Below, one piece after another: positions 6,855 through 9,014 of a DNA stretch of 9,014 nt. Positions within the stretch are counted from its first letter, which is position 1; every line of letters begins with the position of its first letter. Under the pieces are notes generated by a model. The model saw only the letters and a program-made list of their open reading frames with translations. It was not told the origin of the DNA and ran no database searches. Made by a program: the position numbers and the translations under genes. Where the stretch lies: assembly GCA_023248785.1 (NCBI GenBank), contig JAHFDX010000113.1:1-9014 (forward strand). Direction: 5' to 3'. The stretch is from Myxococcales bacterium. Lineage in GTDB: Bacteria; Myxococcota_A; Polyangia; Polyangiales; Polyangiaceae.

Positions 6855-8258
6855 ATGCGTGTCGTCATTATCGGCGGTGGCATTACCGGACTCGCAACCG
6901 CGTACGCGCTCTCTCGGTTGCCCGACGTACACATCACGCTTCTCGAAGCAAATGCACGATGGGGTGGAAATATCCTCACCGATCGTGTTGACGACTTCGT
7001 TCTCGATGCAGGGCCGGATTCATGGGTGGTCACAAAGCCGCACGCGACTGCTCTCGCAAAGCGTTTGGGTCTTGAAGCCGAACTTGTGCCGACGCGCGAG
7101 GAAAATAGAAAAGTGTATATTGCACACGAAGGCGAGCTGCACCCTCTTCCGGAGGGGCTCGTGCTTGGCGTGCCTACGCGTTTGCGACCGGTTTTGCAGT
7201 CGCGCTTGTTTTCCGCTCGAGGCAAGGTGCGCATGGCGCTCGAACCGTTCGTTCCACGGCGAGCAAGCGATGACGATGAATCGATTTACGATTTTGTGGT
7301 CAGAAGGCTGGGGCGTGAGGCCGCCGAGCGTGTTGCAGCCCCCTTACTTGGTGGAGTGTTTGCAGGTGACGCGCGCGCGCTGTCGATGGCAGCGACGTTT
7401 CCGCAGTTCATTGCGATGGAGCGCGACCATGGATCCCTCGCGCTCGCCCTGCGCAAGGCACGGCGCACGCCACAGGGTGAAAAATCTGCAGGTGCATTTG
7501 TCTCGCTTCGCGGCGGTATGGATACGCTCGTGCGCACGCTGGTCGATAGCCTTCGTCACGTACGCGTACGAACGTCGGCCATCGTGCGATCGATTGAACG
7601 AGTACCCACAACCTTCGATTCGCCGTACGTGGTCATTCTCGAAGGTGGTGAATCCGTGGAAGCCGATCAGGTCGTCGTGGCGGTTCCGCCGTATCGTGCT
7701 TCCGCCATTCTGAAGTCGTTCGATGACACGCTGGCGACCGAGCTAGAGGGTATCGAGTGCGCGTCCACCGCAACGGTCTTCCTTGCGTTTCGTCGCGAAC
7801 AGATAAAGCACCCGCTTGACGGAGTGGGTTTCATTGTTCCGCGCTCGAGCGGACATCGGTGTCTTGCAGGCACATGGGTCTCGAGCAAGTGGCCGAGTCG
7901 AGCCCCCGACGACTCCGTTCTTTTCCGTGTTTTTTTCGGGGGTGCCGAGGACAGCTTGGTGCTCGACCGCGATGACGCTGATCTCGTCCGTCTCGCAAAG
8001 AAGGAGCTTTTCGATCTCATGGCGCTCGATGCCACAGAGCGTTTTTTTCGGGTGTACCGATTTCACCGCGCAAGTCCGCAGCCAAAGGTGGGTCACATAG
8101 CGCGCATGGAACGCGTACGAATTCGTGTCGCCACTCATCCCGGTCTGCACGTGGGGGGCAATGGGTACTTCGGCATCGGGATTCCTGACTGCATCAAACA
8201 GGCCGAGCACGTGGCTGCACTGATAGCGGCCGCTTCGGTTGAACCACAGTCGCGCTAG
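6855..8258 (+). CDS. hemY: Protoporphyrinogen/coproporphyrinogen oxidase, FAD-dependent HemY type
   Basis: Oxygen-dependent flavoenzyme that oxidises protoporphyrinogen IX (or coproporphyrinogen III) to the porphyrin; usually peripheral on the inner membrane. It has 467 residues, close to the myxobacterial enzyme (about 470). The N-terminal Rossmann motif is IIGGGITGL (G7, G9, G12), followed by E31 in LLEANARWGG for the FAD ribose and the DAGPDSW segment (51-57). The central part is the substrate and membrane-binding region. The C-terminal FAD motif GGNGYFGIGIPDC spans 434-446. ATG 6855 is 6 bp after the hemH stop, with no clear SD, so it is the third gene of the operon. Two copies of GTTTTTTTCGGG (7929 and 8041) fall inside the gene in different reading phases. 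Gene order hemE-hemH-hemY equals that of Bacillus, where the product acts on coproporphyrinogen; the substrate here is open. Confidence 0.95.
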   Translation: MRVVIIGGGITGLATAYALSRLPDVHITLLEANARWGGNILTDRVDDFVLDAGPDSWVVTKPHATALAKRLGLEAELVPTREENRKVYIAHEGELHPLPEGLVLGVPTRLRPVLQSRLFSARGKVRMALEPFVPRRASDDDESIYDFVVRRLGREAAERVAAPLLGGVFAGDARALSMAATFPQFIAMERDHGSLALALRKARRTPQGEKSAGAFVSLRGGMDTLVRTLVDSLRHVRVRTSAIVRSIERVPTTFDSPYVVILEGGESVEADQVVVAVPPYRASAILKSFDDTLATELEGIECASTATVFLAFRREQIKHPLDGVGFIVPRSSGHRCLAGTWVSSKWPSRAPDDSVLFRVFFGGAEDSLVLDRDDADLVRLAKKELFDLMALDATERFFRVYRFHRASPQPKVGHIARMERVRIRVATHPGLHVGGNGYFGIGIPDCIKQAEHVAALIAAASVEPQSR

Positions 8259-8278
8259 AAAATCTCAACGTTGCGCAG

Positions 8279-8300
8279 CGTCATCTGCATGCAGACGACG
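8279..8300. promoter_or_regulatory. 22-bp imperfect palindrome upstream of the DedA gene
   Basis: CGTCAT-CTGCATGCAG-ACGACG is symmetrical at 20 of 22 bases around a perfect CTGCATGCAG core, in the 109-bp gap between hemY and the DedA gene. No T-run follows, so it is not a typical intrinsic terminator; an operator for the DedA gene is the simpler reading. No clear promoter hexamers or SD are seen in the rest of the gap. Confidence 0.35.
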
Positions 8301-8367
8301 ATGAAATCCCGCAAAACATGCGCTCGCGCTGGACGGAGTGCGGCTCTAGCGGTATTTCCGTTCGTTC

Positions 8368-9014
8368 ATGGACCAGAATCGCGAGTTTATTAAGTGGCTC
8401 AATCCTGAGGCTCTCATCACGTGGGGCGGCTATCCGGCGCTTATGGCGATCATCTTCGCGGAGACGGGCCTGCTCGTGGGCTTCTTTCTCCCGGGCGATT
8501 CGCTCTTGGTGACCGCGGGATTGTTCGTCAATGCAGACAAGATGAATCCGCTTGGTGTGAGTCCGTTCGTGAACTTGCTGGTGCTCAACGGCGTGCTCAT
8601 TACTATGGCCATCCTGGGTGATGCAGTGGGCTTCGCATTTGGTGCGAAGGCCGGCCCTGCCTTGTACGAGCGCAGGCAGTCGCGCTTCTTTCGTCGCGAT
8701 CATTTGATTGCGACGCAAAAGTTCTACGAACGCCATGGCGGCAAAACGATCATCATTGCGCGTTTCATGCCCTTCGCGCGGACGTTCGCGCCCATCGTGG
8801 CAGGCGTGGGCAAGATGTCGTATCGACGATTTCTGATGTTCAACGTGATTGGCGGCGTTTCATGGGTCATTTCGATGACCTTCATGGGCTACTTCTTGGG
8901 CAAGATTTTCGACGCGAAGCAAATGGAGCGCGTCGTATATTTGGTCGTCGTCGTCTCGGTCTCCCCCATGCTCATCGGCTACCTCAAGAGTCGATTTGGG
9001 AAGAAGGATGCGCG
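8368..9014 (+). CDS. DedA/VTT-family membrane protein, partial (C-terminus beyond window)
   Basis: Inner-membrane protein of the DedA (SNARE-associated/VTT) family; members act as undecaprenyl-phosphate or phospholipid flippases and influence envelope integrity and proton-motive force. Reading from ATG 8368 gives 215 residues open to the window edge, so little should be missing. ATG 8368 is the first start after an in-frame TAG at 8347, though no SD is visible. Family features: ETGLLVGFFLPGDSLL with E32 and D44, GDAVGFAFGAKAG, KFYERHG, then ARFMPFARTFAPIVAG with R132 and R138, and an NVIGGVSW helix. The spacing E32-D44 and R132-R138 equals that of the essential E39/D51 and R130/R136 of E. coli YqjA, so the protein should be functional. 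It lies 109 bp after hemY in the same direction and may have its own promoter. The family is certain, the exact lipid substrate not. Confidence 0.93.
   Translation, partial: MDQNREFIKWLNPEALITWGGYPALMAIIFAETGLLVGFFLPGDSLLVTAGLFVNADKMNPLGVSPFVNLLVLNGVLITMAILGDAVGFAFGAKAGPALYERRQSRFFRRDHLIATQKFYERHGGKTIIIARFMPFARTFAPIVAGVGKMSYRRFLMFNVIGGVSWVISMTFMGYFLGKIFDAKQMERVVYLVVVVSVSPMLIGYLKSRFGKKDA

Noticed and set aside
6814..7713. Plus-strand frame (299 codons) overlapping the hemH end and hemY
   Set aside because: It is out of frame with both genes, Arg/Ser/Cys-rich and has no domain. hemY's FAD motifs define the true frame.
8279..8300. Intrinsic terminator for the hem operon
   Set aside because: The palindrome would give only a small loop-constrained hairpin and no T-run follows it.
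8281..8736. Minus-strand frame (151 codons) opposite the DedA gene
   Set aside because: The DedA frame carries all family residues, and the antisense product has no recognisable feature.

Overview
The window is a chromosomal stretch of a Gram-negative-type bacterium of fairly high GC content (by eye in the high fifties percent). It carries seven recognisable genes or gene parts and one unrecognised gene. A HemY-type protoporphyrinogen oxidase of myxobacterial length, a Tat-tagged DUF362 protein paired with a giant NapH/NapG-like iron-sulfur protein, and heavy use of GTG starts are compatible with a deltaproteobacterial or Myxococcota-like host. The lineage is an inference; no rRNA or other marker is present.

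Layout. At 1-856 (minus) lies the N-terminal 60% or so of a MATE-family membrane exporter, cut by the window edge. A roughly 200-bp divergent gap follows. At 1062-4161 (plus) is a tight two-gene unit: a Tat-exported DUF362 protein, then after 1 bp a 688-residue membrane iron-sulfur protein. That second protein joins a NapH-like membrane half to a NapG/MauM-like half with four more [4Fe-4S]-type clusters. Its stop codon abuts, inside a shared TCATGA palindrome, the stop of a convergent gene at 4156-4815 (minus) of unknown function. A short divergent gap with a dyad and a candidate -10 element leads to a heme-synthesis operon, hemE-hemH-hemY (4921-8258, plus; gaps of 2 and 6 bp). After a 109-bp gap holding a 22-bp imperfect palindrome comes a DedA/VTT-family membrane protein (8368 to the window end), cut near its C-terminus.

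How the parts work together. HemE, HemH and HemY cover uroporphyrinogen decarboxylation, porphyrin(ogen) oxidation and iron insertion, in the same gene order as the Bacillus hemEHY operon. That leaves open whether heme is made through protoporphyrin or coproporphyrin. HemH carries an unusual AHGS motif where the Bacillus enzyme has AYGT. The DUF362 and NapH-NapG pair looks like an uncharacterised redox module: the membrane part would take electrons from the quinone pool or cytoplasm and pass them through cytoplasmic and then periplasmic Fe-S clusters. No terminal reductase is encoded in view. This pair is the most likely place for undescribed biology. No RNA genes, CRISPR arrays, insertion sequences or phage genes were seen, and no intergenic gap exceeds 300 bp.
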